Under the pieces are notes generated by a model. That model worked only from the letters and a program-made list of their open reading frames with translations. It was not told where the DNA came from and did not search any database. The position numbers and the translations under genes were made by a program. This document shows positions 29,201 to 39,400 of a stretch of DNA of 64,000 bases, piece after piece. The stretch lies in NCBI GenBank assembly GCA_963970005.1, contig CAXAMN010021729.1, positions 474,858-538,857 on the forward strand, read 5' to 3'. How positions within the stretch are numbered: the first letter of the stretch is position 1; every line of letters begins with the position of its first letter. This stretch comes from Durusdinium trenchii. Taxonomy: Eukaryota > Sar > Dinophyceae > Suessiales > Symbiodiniaceae.

Positions 29201-31185
29201 ATGGAGGCACCGTGACTGAGCAACCTGACAGTCTCCGGAGGAACATAAGCTGGTTGAGCAAGAGCCATGCTTTCTTTGAGCGGCAGCAAATATGCACCAG
29301 GTGGCAACTTATCCGCAGTGATTTGCTGGATGGAGCTTTGTAGCACCTCGCAATCAACCAAAGGAGTCAAGGCAGGAGAAATAGAGCCAAGTGGCTCAGT
29401 GCAATCCATGGAGAGGACAGGCGCCTCAATCAGGGTAAGGTCATCCCACACTCGTGAATCAGCGAACCAGACAGCGCCGTGGTTGTCATTGTATCGACAT
29501 GGTTGCACCTGGAGCCGCAAATGCCAGAACGCTTGGAAGACAAAGCTGCCAGCCTTCAACAATGCTTGCAGGTCACCATAATCACATTGAACAGTCACCT
29601 TGAGGAGCTGAGTAGCTGAGGGCATACTTGCTGTTGCTGGCGTTGTAACCAACTCATACTTGCCTGTTCGTCCAGAGTGCTGAAGAAATGCATGATCAGG
29701 CACCACGTAACCTTGGTCATGTAGCCAGTGTACCTGGGTGCAGTCCCAGCGGTTGATCGCTGCTCGCATGTCTCTCACCAATGTGCCTGAGGAGGTCAGG
29801 AAGACGAGATCGGCATCCGTGGTATCTCCAACATGTGGTCGAATCACAACATCTGGCCCGTGCTGAGGAAGGGTATGATGTGCCATAAGCCGAAGTCGTT
29901 CCAAATAGGAGCGCAAGACATGCTCAGGGACCACCGTCGAACCAAGCATAGAGCTGAAGCATTGTGCCAAGACCCAAAGCGCCTGAGCAGGCGCCGCTAC
30001 CTGACCAAGGAGCGCCAGAGTCGCCTTCAGGTCATCTGCGATGCGAAGATCAGGCGGCAAAGTTTGCAACAAAGCTACCTCCCGAGGATGCAACCAGCGA
30101 GGAAGGTTGGAGGCACATGAATGCACGTAGACTCCACGAAGACCACCACGAGCAAGACGTTGTGGGCTCAGTCCTGCTGACCGACAGCCACATGGGCAAG
30201 GTGCCAGTGCACTGCCATACGAGTGTAGGAACGTTGCACAGCAGCCGGATGTCTGGAGGACTCTCTGATCATGTCCCATGGATGGATCATGCAAGAGCTG
30301 CAATTCAAGGCCACCCAGTTCCAGCTGAGCTTCATCGGACTGTGCCCATCGACCCCACACGGGAATGATCTTGTCCACCGAGTCATAGCCAAAGGAGGGC
30401 ATAGGTTGAAGCTGCGTCAACATCATCTGAGGAGGAATCAGGACAGCCCACCATCGAGTCCTGCGACAAGGCCAGGTGTGTTCCAACGATAGGACCTTAG
30501 TCAGCAGCCTAAGTCCAAGGGCCGCAGCCAGTGCTCGCAATCCATCGTGGATTTCCTCATATTGATTGACCTCGGCAACGCACTCCAACATGACCATGGC
30601 TGCCTGGTTGTACCAGGCCCCTTTCAAGACCCCGTAAAAGGTGGAGGCACGACGGTCTTCAAAACCTCTTCGGTCTCCCTGGCGTGAGAAGGCCTGACAG
30701 GGGAAGCCTGCAAGCCACAGGCATCCGGAGGGTGGCCCACAGCAATGAATGCGATACAAATCAGCATCATGATTCACATCGCCAAGAATCACATTCTGGT
30801 GACCATTCAGGTCCAAGTGGGCCGTCACCAGTGGGCTAATGTCCATAGCAGCAACCGGTGCAATACCAAGTGCAGCGGCGCTCAAACTCATGCTAGCCAA
30901 GCCACTACAGACCTCTTTGGCACATGTGGGGATCGGTGAACATAGCGGGATAGGGACGATCTTCGTGTCGTGGTCGCATGAAAGGGCAAACCCCGCGCCC
31001 TCACTCGCAACCAAGGCTCCATAGATCGTAATTCGAACATCTCCTAACTCGGTGGAACTGGCCAAGGTGCAAGAGGTACCTGTGAGAACCTGTGCACAAA
31101 GCCAAAGGTCATGAGAGACCCTCCGCTCAATGCGGAGAACGCCAGTCCAGCGCATGCCCACCGCGTCGCCCAGTCCGGTTTCCAT
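26230..31185 (-). CDS. DNMT-LINE ORF1: cytosine-5 DNA methyltransferase with Ulp1-like domains and coiled coil
   Basis: Intact 1651-aa ORF from ATG 31185. Residues about 90-430 are a C5 methyltransferase: motif I-like VCSGLASMSLSAAALG, motif IV GFPCQAFSRQG (Cys about 163), motif VI-like LECVAEV, TRWW near 244, and motif X-like REVALLQTLPP with LLGQVAAPAQALWVL. Next come two segments like C48/Ulp1 peptidases. The first (about residue 670, HWAYFVAV, HYFDGL) lacks a catalytic Cys. The second (about 840, HHWFLVAL, YYDGL, then EPDQCGVVAL) keeps His, Asp, Gln and Cys. A Cys/His cluster (CRGTACGGQCAKYH) and a C-terminal coiled coil resemble LINE ORF1 RNA-binding parts. Methyltransferase-bearing LINEs are described from Symbiodinium. 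The peptidase assignment is inference. Confidence 0.85.
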   Translation of the reverse strand: METGLGDAVGMRWTGVLRIERRVSHDLWLCAQVLTGTSCTLASSTELGDVRITIYGALVASEGAGFALSCDHDTKIVPIPLCSPIPTCAKEVCSGLASMSLSAAALGIAPVAAMDISPLVTAHLDLNGHQNVILGDVNHDADLYRIHCCGPPSGCLWLAGFPCQAFSRQGDRRGFEDRRASTFYGVLKGAWYNQAAMVMLECVAEVNQYEEIHDGLRALAAALGLRLLTKVLSLEHTWPCRRTRWWAVLIPPQMMLTQLQPMPSFGYDSVDKIIPVWGRWAQSDEAQLELGGLELQLLHDPSMGHDQRVLQTSGCCATFLHSYGSALAPCPCGCRSAGLSPQRLARGGLRGVYVHSCASNLPRWLHPREVALLQTLPPDLRIADDLKATLALLGQVAAPAQALWVLAQCFSSMLGSTVVPEHVLRSYLERLRLMAHHTLPQHGPDVVIRPHVGDTTDADLVFLTSSGTLVRDMRAAINRWDCTQVHWLHDQGYVVPDHAFLQHSGRTGKYELVTTPATASMPSATQLLKVTVQCDYGDLQALLKAGSFVFQAFWHLRLQVQPCRYNDNHGAVWFADSRVWDDLTLIEAPVLSMDCTEPLGSISPALTPLVDCEVLQSSIQQITADKLPPGAYLLPLKESMALAQPAYVPPETVRLLSHGASMILGIFQGCNHWAYFVAVRSASEASLHYFDGLAHLLHPEIKNIACWVKHLWGARQVAIHYDRCIIQTREEVSAVIALGHLALTCGLQCIPTCEQLAQVHQALLPVSQVTVEDEEVMVTSVGLDMVTLQEAMEEVIGIADVPVCAPPVALVHAWMQGDEDALTDYVSGHKLDVSPLACMVCLTHHWFLVALTCTGDWLDVDYYDGLTHCHEDRVRSLATWAVEQYKLKGYVMNYTTMHGQKEPDQCGVVALANLMGALQVNQTMAPVELDLWRDLLMARSRGRGGPRGCGGDYANVAPLPSRLATLLEQKGVPGDRSSERALAGLQVVGEAAVEAALASKNPWAELKQVASKPTRRFLWVKHDELMLQVRNKAAGQFGVAASNKRSDRKKPRADPGPLTLNPEQLMVMADQFVDEAGDPVAAIPFTGVKNQAQGLALATPAQVIPFLAEGKSLSVGPLAVLTVGEVPHDQHGLLPVDAIRFPAEYVGTKEPILVQGSLVQLGDITVTRLQDNVKPSIESNRTCTHRLTVFRDEWEASDLGWDEVCRGPVRALFHRQPALTLCRGTACGGQCAKYHAPVDVDCDSLITDLWDRRWSKSDGGGRVQPDKAACFSILIRVLQPADDWIQQISGKIGIYVEPRQTDGKGPRTDFGVIWLPQATLQDAEHRQKTVEGVVAITRLGQRYGLRFQDSAMEEAFKILRPKEEYHKVAVDKIFLMYPLPHGTTRQGLQKSLKEWGWDAKPTQPTRGGAEGAGWHVGSANAPPKVVLQSAQGDVVVTPVRSMQVTREPSQVLSSFKTRAHLKTHAASSSSGAVDPWVQHGDPWASFKPTAVTPVVAAPQQPPAVQSKLKEVEHKLRADVRTAVRRELEEQAACEDDARMQSDWDSDVRLCRLETSMTELKAQSARYEQWFEHSSHVQHELGARVDMLAQDLRAQREDMQALDGSTQKQCSETKASVAQIRADVAESMQKGFNQIEAMLAKRPRVASQSPHE

Positions 31186-31622
31186 GGAACGCGCCCCCCG
31201 ATCTTCGGTCGTAAAACAGCCCTACCACTGGAAGGTCTCGGGCCGAAGGCTCGTTGGCTGACGGTCAAAATTCATTGTGGGTAGCCAAGCTCACGGTGGA
31301 CAAGACCGTCGCTCCCTAACAGTGTTAGGGTCCTGTCGTCTGGGTCACCGACCGGTCCACTCTCTCCTTTGAGAGTGGGCTCAATGTACAGTCTGGCCAC
31401 AGTGAGAGTCTCTGTACTGGGACTGGTGTCGCTGAAAAGGTGACTAAGACTTCCACTTCTCTTTTGGATGGTCTTCTCCGGCGCTTGATTCCTGGAGTCC
31501 AGGAACCAATGGGGGCATCATAGGTTGGGTTTCCCTTGGGATTGAGTGGTGAACATCTTGGGTGAAATGAATGGGTTCCGTCTCCACGTCCTTTCAGGCA
31601 GTATGGTTGTCGCTGTATTTTT
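31186..31622 (-). other. DNMT-LINE 5' UTR with hairpins
   Basis: No ORF. Three strong inverted repeats: CCCTAAC-AGT-GTTAGGG (31314-31330), CCACTCTC/GAGAGTGG around a 6-base loop (near 31368), and TTCCTGG-AGT-CCAGGAA (near 31496). Part of this region (around 31250) resembles 60095-60150 in copy D. The left flank of a helicase fragment begins at about 31623. Confidence 0.6.
31314..31330. other. DNMT-LINE 5' UTR hairpin
   Basis: Perfect 7-bp stem CCCTAAC/GTTAGGG with loop AGT. Confidence 0.6.
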
Positions 31623-32038
31623 TTGGTGCCGGACAAGGTCAAGGCCACGTCTTCGTTTGCCTGTCAGTCACAATCCACCTACAAGGACCTCTCCAGCGTG
31701 AATCTGGACCTCCTGGAAGGACTTCTTGTCGGTCTAGATTATGCAGCCACCAGCCGGGACAGCCCGCTCGACTTCAGACAGGCACAAAATGCGGCCGAGA
31801 AATCGGGAGTCGCAAGCCCGCACCGCTGGAGTCTAATGTTGCCAACGAGCGCAAGGGTTGCCCAAGAAGTGTATGAGCCGTTTATAGGAATTCAGTATCC
31901 CATGTTGTGCAGCCGAATGGGAGACACCTGGCAAATAGGTACCACCTCCATCCTAGAGGATCACCTGATTGCCTCAGACCTAAGATTTGTCCACTGGTGC
32001 CATGCTTCGCCAAGGAATAACCCAAGGAACAACCCTAC
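31623..32038 (+). pseudogene. ORF5 helicase fragment
   Basis: Homologous to copy A 13745-14160: KVKATSSFACQ, VAQEVYEPFIGIQYPMLC and TWQIGTTSI. Open across its length but without start or stop context. It ends in an 18-base sequence (32021-32038) that recurs inverted at 42479-42496, directly against the poly(T) of copy B. It appears to be continuous with the minus-strand piece at 41095-42496 before an inversion. Confidence 0.75.
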
Positions 32039-32048
32039 TTTTTTTTTT
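32039..32048 (-). other. Copy B 3' terminus: poly(A) on minus strand
   Basis: Ten T on the + strand, preceded on the minus strand by GTACTCGGG, as in the copy A and C tails. Confidence 0.8.
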
Positions 32049-32113
32049 CCCGAGTACTGACGCCGTGTGGGCATGGTGCCCAGGTCATCATTGAAGGAAG
32101 GGAAATACAGTCA

Positions 32114-32197
32114 GATGGTGGAGAAAAGGACAAAGAAGACAACCCAGCAACAAAAAACAACCGCCAACCACAGCCCAAAGGCCGAGTCTCCACCATC
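32114..32197. repeat. Short inverted-repeat element (copy B)
   Basis: GATGGTGGAG and CTCCACCATC bound an 84-base segment equivalent to 21630-21710. Confidence 0.6.
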
Positions 32198-32815
32198 CTG
32201 TAGTATGGGCCTGAATTCTCGAACGAAGAGCATGGCAGCGAGGGTTTGTGCTCTAGCAAAGTCTCCAAGAAATCTTCAAATGGACTTCACATCTCAAAAA
32301 CCAGTGACCAGCGGCCACTGCACGGTGTGGCAAAAACATGGTCACGATGCAGGTTCCGAGCATTGATGTGCTCTAACGCGGGGAATATCCATATCAAAGT
32401 GGATCAGTGGTTGCTGTGCAGATCATGCCGTGGAAAAAACCTTTCTTGTAGCAGAACCCATTCAACTGGTCGCACTTACAAGTCAAGAGGCATAGTAGTT
32501 GGTAGTGTTCAGACAGTGGCGGCCATAGCAAGCGACGAAAGCCTGCAGGTAAGGGTGCGAAAGGCACACTCCCCCGGAAGGGAGGTCATCTCGGCACCCT
32601 TCGGCGCACAGAGGTGCCAACACGGGTGTCCCCTAACTTCGTGAAATGCTGCGTCGTTGCAAAAATTGTTCTGTTGCGTGCAAGGCCCCTGTGAAACAGG
32701 TGAGACGTTGGACCTATCCTAGCATGGTATCTGTACCTCTTTGTACAAAATTGGAAATGTCGGACATCCATCCTCCATTGCCACTCTCTACCACCCGCCT
32801 GTTGGAAAAAACGAG

Positions 32816-32827
32816 GAGCTAAGGCTC
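32816..32827 (-). other. CCTTAG hairpin, copy B 3' UTR
   Basis: GAGC-CTTA-GCTC on the minus strand, as in copy C. Confidence 0.55.
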
Positions 32828-33199
32828 TTATTCCTATTTGGCTCACTGTATTGCGAATGGCGAAAAGAGATTGACGATCCTACTTAGTGTTTGCACATTT
32901 CACTTGCCGTAGCTTACTGGCGGTGTGCTTATCCATCATTCCCGCTGCGAAAGAATTGCTGGTCTTTGGTGCAGGTTCTGGAAAGTCTTCTCTCCATTGA
33001 TCACTGGCATCGGCCGACAAAACTCGGTGCTGCTTGGACTAGACGAGTTACCCACCTTTGTCAAGGACATATGTCCTTCGCCATGTTTTGCTTTTTCTTT
33101 GTTTGTACATTGCTCGAAAGTGCGTACTCCCTGCAACAGCGCATGGCGCCATGTAAAGCAGGAGTGGAAACCTCCTGTAGAGAGGTACGCTTGAGAAAG

Positions 33200-33421
33200 G
33201 CTTCTTTTGCCGTGATCCTCAGTTTGGGACAGATCAACAATTTGAGCTGTTGACGGCTCGCACAGGCGGTGGAACCTATCCTGGGAAGTCTGTGGGTAAG
33301 GCAAGTGCGACAATGCCCGCCTCCAGAATGCTGCAGTCCGGCAAGTCTCGGTTTGGGTGCGCTGCATCCTGCTCTGGCAGAGCCGAACGCTAGGGCATTG
33401 AGCTGTGCCCTCCCTTCTCAC
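33200..33421 (-). pseudogene. Copy B LRR3 relic
   Basis: The minus strand contains IVDLSQTEDHGKRSLSQAYL and STGGFHSCFTW in broken frames. Copy D LRR2 has VDLSQTKITEI at the matching place. Too short and shifted to be expressed. Confidence 0.5.
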
Positions 33422-33656
33422 GGAGCGACACTATTCGGGTGCTTTAGTGCAAAATGCTTGCAACCGAAGCTAGCGCTACTCATGGTATTTGGCCTGCTGT
33501 GGCTTCTGGCCTACTCTGGACTCGAGCTAAGGCGCGCGCCCAGACTCTTGATGAGTGACAGTGAGACCGCCATAGCTGTGGTCAGAGAGGCTGGTCTTCA
33601 TCCAAGACCAGGGGTGTATCCCATGTCCGGGATCATATGCAGCCAGGGTGGCCACC

Positions 33657-34844
33657 TCATATCGGGACAAATGGCGAAAGCATTTTCTTCAGCATAGACT
33701 CCTCGCCATTTGTGCCTTCGTGGCTCTTGGCGAGCCTCTTAAAAGCAGTGCAATCCAAGAAAGCCCTACTTCCAATGTATTTTAGTGAGGGCGGGATTGC
33801 AAGCTCAACAAGGGCTGCACAGTTCATAAAGGCTTTAACTCGGATTGTATGGAGAGTAGGCGGAAGGAGAACTTCTCTGAGGCTAGTGCAGTGCACAAAG
33901 GTAAATTCCGGAATTTCTTCAACGTTGGTGTTGCAAAGGTCTACACTCTTAAGCAGTCGGCAACTGTCACACGCATGCGCTCCAATAGCTGTAAAATGCT
34001 TCGTGAGAGCGAGTGCGGTGATTCCCGTAGAGCTAAGACAGCCCGGTGCCAGCTCACTGGTCCTGGCCTGCAGCGTTGACCCTCGGGGGGATGGAAGCTC
34101 ACTCAAGGTAAACTCAGCAAGGTTGATACACCCTTGAAAGAGATATTGCCCGAGCTTGGCTTCGTTGCTGAACATATTTGCAACCCCTTCCGATGCATAC
34201 GCCCATTGTAAGGAGCAGCATTCCGCAAAGGCTTTGTATCCAAAATCTCGGCAACCAGGAGCCGAGACACTGTTTAGTAGTTTGCAGTCACGAAAGGCGT
34301 TATCGGAAATGCCTACAACAGTGGCCGGCAATTTGACAACGCGGAGCTGTCGACAATTTTGCCAAGCCTCTGCTCCAATGAGCCTGATACCTGACTCAAC
34401 ACTGACATGTCGCAGACGCGGAACCCCTGCAAAAGCCCCTTCCGGGACGATTTCCTCTGGGTTCATAGGGACATGAACGGCAAGCGGAACATGGTGGATA
34501 GGGCATCCTTCGAGTTGTTCCTGTGATGGCAGGATTACACTGCTATCCTTGAAGACAATGGTGTATGCCATGCCTTGCTGTAGCCTGTCCCAGATTGGGT
34601 CGTCAAGGTATGTCTGCGTGGCAGTTTGCAGAAAGTCGATGGAGCACCCAAACACTTTGAGGTCAGTAACTGAGGCCAGATAATCCATAACCTGGTCCTC
34701 TAGGTCCTCAAATCGATCAAACTTTGCCACACTGAGAGAGACCTTGATAGTCACCCCCGAGAGCGTTGTCAGTACCAAGGAGCAGTCCATGACCGGCTCC
34801 ATTTCAGGGGGAGTGCTAAGCCTGGATGAGTCGTCGAGCTCCAT
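33657..34844 (-). CDS. Copy B LRR2: BspA-type LRR protein, altered C-terminus
   Basis: ATG at 34844 (MELDDSSRLS). N-terminal beta-rich domain (LVLTTLSGVTIKVSL, DLEDQVMDYL) then BspA-like repeats, nearly identical to copy C LRR2. A small indel near 33700 changes the last 20 residues: copy C reads MPGRHKRRGVYAEENAF, copy B goes out of frame. The repeat array itself is intact. TTTTGGCTCAA lies on the minus strand at 34872-34882, about 30 bases before the start. Confidence 0.75.
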   Translation of the reverse strand: MELDDSSRLSTPPEMEPVMDCSLVLTTLSGVTIKVSLSVAKFDRFEDLEDQVMDYLASVTDLKVFGCSIDFLQTATQTYLDDPIWDRLQQGMAYTIVFKDSSVILPSQEQLEGCPIHHVPLAVHVPMNPEEIVPEGAFAGVPRLRHVSVESGIRLIGAEAWQNCRQLRVVKLPATVVGISDNAFRDCKLLNSVSAPGCRDFGYKAFAECCSLQWAYASEGVANMFSNEAKLGQYLFQGCINLAEFTLSELPSPRGSTLQARTSELAPGCLSSTGITALALTKHFTAIGAHACDSCRLLKSVDLCNTNVEEIPEFTFVHCTSLREVLLPPTLHTIRVKAFMNCAALVELAIPPSLKYIGSRAFLDCTAFKRLAKSHEGTNGEESMLKKMLSPFVPI

Positions 34845-34936
34845 GTGTGGCAGACTGCTTTCATTTACTGTTTGAGCCAAAAGCTTCTGACTCTGCTCAT
34901 GGACTGTTCCTAGGGCCGGGGATGTTTCCTAAAGAC

Positions 34937-34952
34937 AGATGCTAAGGCACCC
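34937..34952 (-). other. CCTTAG hairpin, LRR2 leader (copy B)
   Basis: GGTGC-CTTA-GCATC on the minus strand with one wobble. Confidence 0.6.
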
Positions 34953-34982
34953 ACCTTGAACCTCACATGGACTGGCCCGATG

Positions 34983-36209
34983 TTAGGAGAACTCGTTGTA
35001 TAGCTCTTCGTCAAAGGCGTCCGAATCGGGTCCTTCCGCGGGGAGCAGCTCCACCCACAGGGGTTTTTCAAATTTGTCACACATAAAGAAAGCATTGTGC
35101 TCTGCCTGCACCCACTGTTCAATATCTCCCCAATCCAGGGGAGTAAATCGTTTCAGTTGCTCACACCCGCAGAAAGCACGGTTGCCTATGTCACTGAGCT
35201 CTGTCGGGATGACCACTTCTTGGAGCACAACACAATTAAGGAAAACTTCTTTGCCAATTTGCGTGAGCCGTGGTGGAAGCCATATGCAATTTAAGGCTAC
35301 ACAGTGGGCAAAGGTGGAATGGAGTAGGGCTGTGATTTCTGTGCACATGAGGTTGACCTCCACAAGTCTTTTGCAGTTTTCACAGGCCCGCGGCCCGATA
35401 TTGTGAAAGTCACTTGGCAAACAGAGCTGTTCAATGCCTGCTCCACAAAATGCACCTTCAGGCAGCGCTCGAGGTTTATTGGTGTGGTCCATGACAAAGG
35501 TGATGGATGTAAGTGTGAGGCAACTCTCAAATGCATATTTGCCTAGCTGTGCCCCTGGTGCAAGGACGTTGCTGTCCTCCGTTTCGTGACTGACACCAAC
35601 TCGACCTAGGGAGCAGCACTCCGCAAACACTCTTCGGCTGTACTGGACACACCCCGGGGCGGCCACCTCTCTCAGCACGTAGCACCCCTGGAAGGTCCCT
35701 TCTTCAAGACTTATGACCGAGGGTGGGAGCCTGACAATTTGCAGTTGCTGACAACTCTGCCAGGCCGCAATTCCTACATGTTGAATGCCCATTGCCACTT
35801 CTACATGCCGGAGCAAGGGTGCAGCATAGAAGGCTCTGTCAGCAATTTCTCCACGCGGGTTGGCCGGGACACGTACAGCTTTGGGGTAGCTTTCCCTACC
35901 GTCTTCCTGGAACTGCCAGATGGAGTGTCCATCTACCATGCAGGGACGTACTACAATTTGTAGTTTCGGCCGTTGCAGGAGCACCGTGCGGAATGCTTCT
36001 GGCAGGGGTTGCTGCGTGTGAAGGTCGAGCAAATCCAACTCACAGCCGAAGACATCCAAATCAGAAACTGTTGGCAGAAAGCAAAGAATGTCATCTTCCA
36101 GCTCTGCCACATCCTCATACTGGGCGAGATTTGCTTGCATTGCATATTCCGTGCCTGCTATCGTAACCAAATCAAGACTGACCTCATATCGGTCTTGGTC
36201 AGGCGGCAT
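34983..36209 (-). CDS. Copy B LRR1: BspA-type LRR protein
   Basis: Start chosen at ATG 36209 (MPPDQDRYEV), the position conserved in A and C; an in-frame ATG also exists at 36344. Beta-rich N-terminal domain (LVTIAGTEYAMQ, FGCELDLLDL) followed by BspA repeats to the end (EGPDSDAFDEEL). Intact and nearly identical to copy C LRR1, implying recent common origin. Confidence 0.8.
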   Translation of the reverse strand: MPPDQDRYEVSLDLVTIAGTEYAMQANLAQYEDVAELEDDILCFLPTVSDLDVFGCELDLLDLHTQQPLPEAFRTVLLQRPKLQIVVRPCMVDGHSIWQFQEDGRESYPKAVRVPANPRGEIADRAFYAAPLLRHVEVAMGIQHVGIAAWQSCQQLQIVRLPPSVISLEEGTFQGCYVLREVAAPGCVQYSRRVFAECCSLGRVGVSHETEDSNVLAPGAQLGKYAFESCLTLTSITFVMDHTNKPRALPEGAFCGAGIEQLCLPSDFHNIGPRACENCKRLVEVNLMCTEITALLHSTFAHCVALNCIWLPPRLTQIGKEVFLNCVVLQEVVIPTELSDIGNRAFCGCEQLKRFTPLDWGDIEQWVQAEHNAFFMCDKFEKPLWVELLPAEGPDSDAFDEELYNEFS

Positions 36210-36324
36210 TGTCGCGTAGGCGGCAGTTCGAGCGTTTTTGCTCGAGTTGCTTGGGCCAAACAACTGAGGTAACGAATATGTTGTCATTGCGAAAATCATG
36301 AGAACATTTAGACAACAAGAATTA

Positions 36325-36342
36325 GGGTGGCTAAGGCTACCC
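36325..36342 (-). other. CCTTAG hairpin, LRR1 leader (copy B)
   Basis: On the minus strand GGGTAGC-CTTA-GCCACCC, with a single A-C mismatch relative to the perfect copy C form. Confidence 0.65.
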
Positions 36343-36410
36343 ATCTCATGAAGGAGTTCAAGTTACTAGGAGACGGTGACTGTGTGTGGAGACTCCTACT
36401 GAGGACCGCC

Positions 36411-39400
36411 CTACTGCCACCACCCATAGGGCGGAGGCGGTGGGGGAGGCCTGATGTGACAGGAAGACCCTGCTGCAGACGAGGAGCTTCCCGCTCCTGG
36501 AGGAGGGACAGTACGGCGAGCTTCATTACTTGGGTCGGAGGCTTCCTGACTGTAGCCCATTTGGTCCCTAAGCGCCTGCTTGTGGCCTGCGAGCTGACTT
36601 CTAAACTTGGAATTCCCAGTGAGCCATGCACAGAGCTGGTCCCATCGGCCTTCCGAGTAGAGGAGTTGGCCATATTGGTTATACGGGCGATCTTCCATTT
36701 TAGGAGTGAAGGGATATCCATGGCAGTAGTAGTTACTGAGGAGAGCACTAGGAACTCTGGTCAGCATATAACGGGGAGACAGCAGATTCCACCCTGTGCG
36801 GGACATGGCAACTCTTAGCCCGGAGGTCAGCCACTGAGCTACTACTGTACTTTCTGCTTGGATGTTCCCTTGCTCAAAATTGCCGAGCGCCGTTGCTAGC
36901 CTAGTATAACCTATGCCGAAACGTCCGTATTCCTTGGCAAAGGCGTAGTTGGGTTCTGCTGCCATGTCCTCATCCTCAGTAGCTTCCTCAGTGCCAGCTT
37001 CTGGTGGTTCAGCAAGCCCCACTGGCACCGGGAGCGCAAATCTGGGCGATCGCTCGGCTGACCCGGTAGCATCAGAGGCAGAGTCTTCTTCTGCAGGCAA
37101 GCCTGCAGAGGGGTGTCTGGCAGTTGCCAGGTCTCTCCACAAAAGGCTTCGATGCGCAGCCTCAGCTGTAGAAGGGAAGGGAACGAGATAGCTTGTCCCA
37201 AAGACGGGTCAAGGGCACCACAAGAGTAAGCTCTTTCAGCCCAGGACGTATCCGGCATTCGGGGGTATCGGTCGTAAGTAATTTCTTTAGTGTGCACTCC
37301 CACAACGAGCAGAGGGTTGTCTTCAGCTCCTTCTTCTTTGGGTCGGTAGCCGTAGCCCCCTTTCACTTGCGCGGGCGTGAAGCCCTGCCGCTCCATGGCT
37401 ACAACCAAGCCGGGCAGGATCTGTACTGGGAGATAGACAAAGAGGTCATTGGTGGGTAGCGTCTGCTCGCCATGCTCCATTCCCCTAACAAAGGACATGA
37501 TGACAGTTTGCATAAAGGTGAGGGCGTCGACATCTTTTTCCTTTGTTTTCTGTGGCTTCCCTTCCACTGCTTGGGCTGTTCCTGTACCCTGGTGTCTGTG
37601 TTGATTATCAAAGGAACAGCACCTTGCGATAAAGGCAAGTAGGCCATACTGCCATAAACGGGGGCTTGCGTAAAGGGAGCTGTTTGTGAGTGATGAAAGG
37701 GCATGCTGGGTGTCCACTCTTCATGAAAGTGAAGAGGCTGGACAGTCTGTCACCCGCCTCCAGAGGAATGTACGGACGAGGCGGTTAATTTGCTTGTTGG
37801 AAATTGCAAGCCTCGCCATCGGCCATTCCCTAGGCAGGTCACTGTAGATCTGTAATGAGGGGAGCGGCACACTTTGTCCGTCAGCTTCTCTGGCCGTTCG
37901 AGCCGCATTTTGATAGTCGTATAGGGCCTGCATGGCTCTCTGCTCAGATTCCAGTTGGAGATCAGTGGCAGCAGTGCCTCCACGTTCTGCATGCTCTTGA
38001 TCACTGGCAATGTCAATTTCTGTCATGGCGTGTGGGCGCTCTTGCGTCGATCCAGGATGGTCAGGTGGTGTCTCGGGGTTCCTGCAAACGGGAGCCTCCT
38101 GCCTTTGAGCATTCCGACTGGCCAGGTCTGCCAGTGTAGCCGGTGGTTGCTCGTGTTCAGGGATGCTACCGAGCGGTTGCCTGGATGCTGGAGCAAGTGT
38201 TTTCCGTAGCTTCTTGGACTGAGCTCTCCCTGCACTAGCCTTAGACCCCGGTCTTCGTTTGATAGGGGACTCAGAGAAGTGCGATGTGGGGCTGCTACCT
38301 TGGGGGTCCACGCCCTGCGGGGGTAGCGTGCTCCTTGCATCATCTTCTGCTTCCAGCATTTCGTCTTGTGCTGGACATGCTTCAGGAGGGGCCGGACGAT
38401 TGCTAAGGCAATCATCCTCATCTGCAGAGGAGGTGGTAGCACTGTCACCGTCTTCCATGTGCGCGTCATCTTCCTCCGGCTGCTCTGTACTCGGGATGGT
38501 AGGCGACTCTGAGGAGGAGCTGTGGACAGAGACTGCTTCATTTGCTTCTTCGTCAGCCATCGTGGCATCTGTCGCCGCAGGAGAGGACAGGGGCTGTCCC
38601 TCTTGCACGTCATATTCCTCCTTTTCTGTGTCACGGTCAGAGACAGAGAGGACATCAGGTGTTGCACTTGGCTGAGGCCAATAACAGCCATGCACTAAAA
38701 GGCCTGGTTGCGGTGGCAGGACGAGTTCAGGACCGGGGGCATCTAGGACTGGCTGCACTCTCCATGCGTCATAAAAGTACACTCGGTGCAAGGCTTCGAA
38801 AGTGTAATCTTGTGCACTGCGCTGTTCACCGGTGCTTGGCGTTGGTTGATAGCGCAGGGAGCTTCCTACGCTGCACCTTTGCCCTGGGCCAAAGCTACTG
38901 TGGAGGAGTCGCCAACGTCCTGGCTGCTGCCCATCTGTTATGACCAACCACTCCGGCTCAAGCGAAGCATCACCTGCATAACCATAGACGAGGTCATGCA
39001 AGACCGTTCCACCAGGCAGGTGGGGCCCTTCTCTCAGGCTAGCAATTTCCGCCTTGGTCAAGTGCGTCAGAGCAGCTAAGACGAGACGTAAGCGCCTCAC
39101 CTTGCCTTGATGGTATTCTGCGAGACAGACCGGTAGAGGGCCTAACCACATTGGGTGGGGCAGAAGCGCCTGCTGGAAGACTATCGTGGCTTGCGCAACC
39201 TGCGTGGCTGTAAGGTCCAGCGAGCCTCGAATAGCGGGTTCTTTGTTGTTGTCATAGGTATATATCGTTTGGACACCATGCAAAAGGGCTGCCAGAACTT
39301 GCAGGGCCCCAGGCATCCCTTGCATGTTCAGCGGACAGGCTAGGATGGTGAGGTCGGTGGCTCGGCTGTATGCCACATTTGCTCGTGTGAAGCACTCCTG

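Larger units (their letters stand above)
32049..33656 (-). other. Copy B 3' UTR
   Basis: Close match to the copy C tail, in reverse. It includes the short inverted repeat (32114-32197), a CCTCCC hairpin near 32575, a CCTTAG hairpin (32816-32827) and an LRR3 relic. No intact gene. Confidence 0.7.

Noticed and set aside
30491..30502. GAC-CTTA-GTC in the methyltransferase ORF
   Set aside because: Only three base pairs; expected by chance and outside the hairpin-bearing family.
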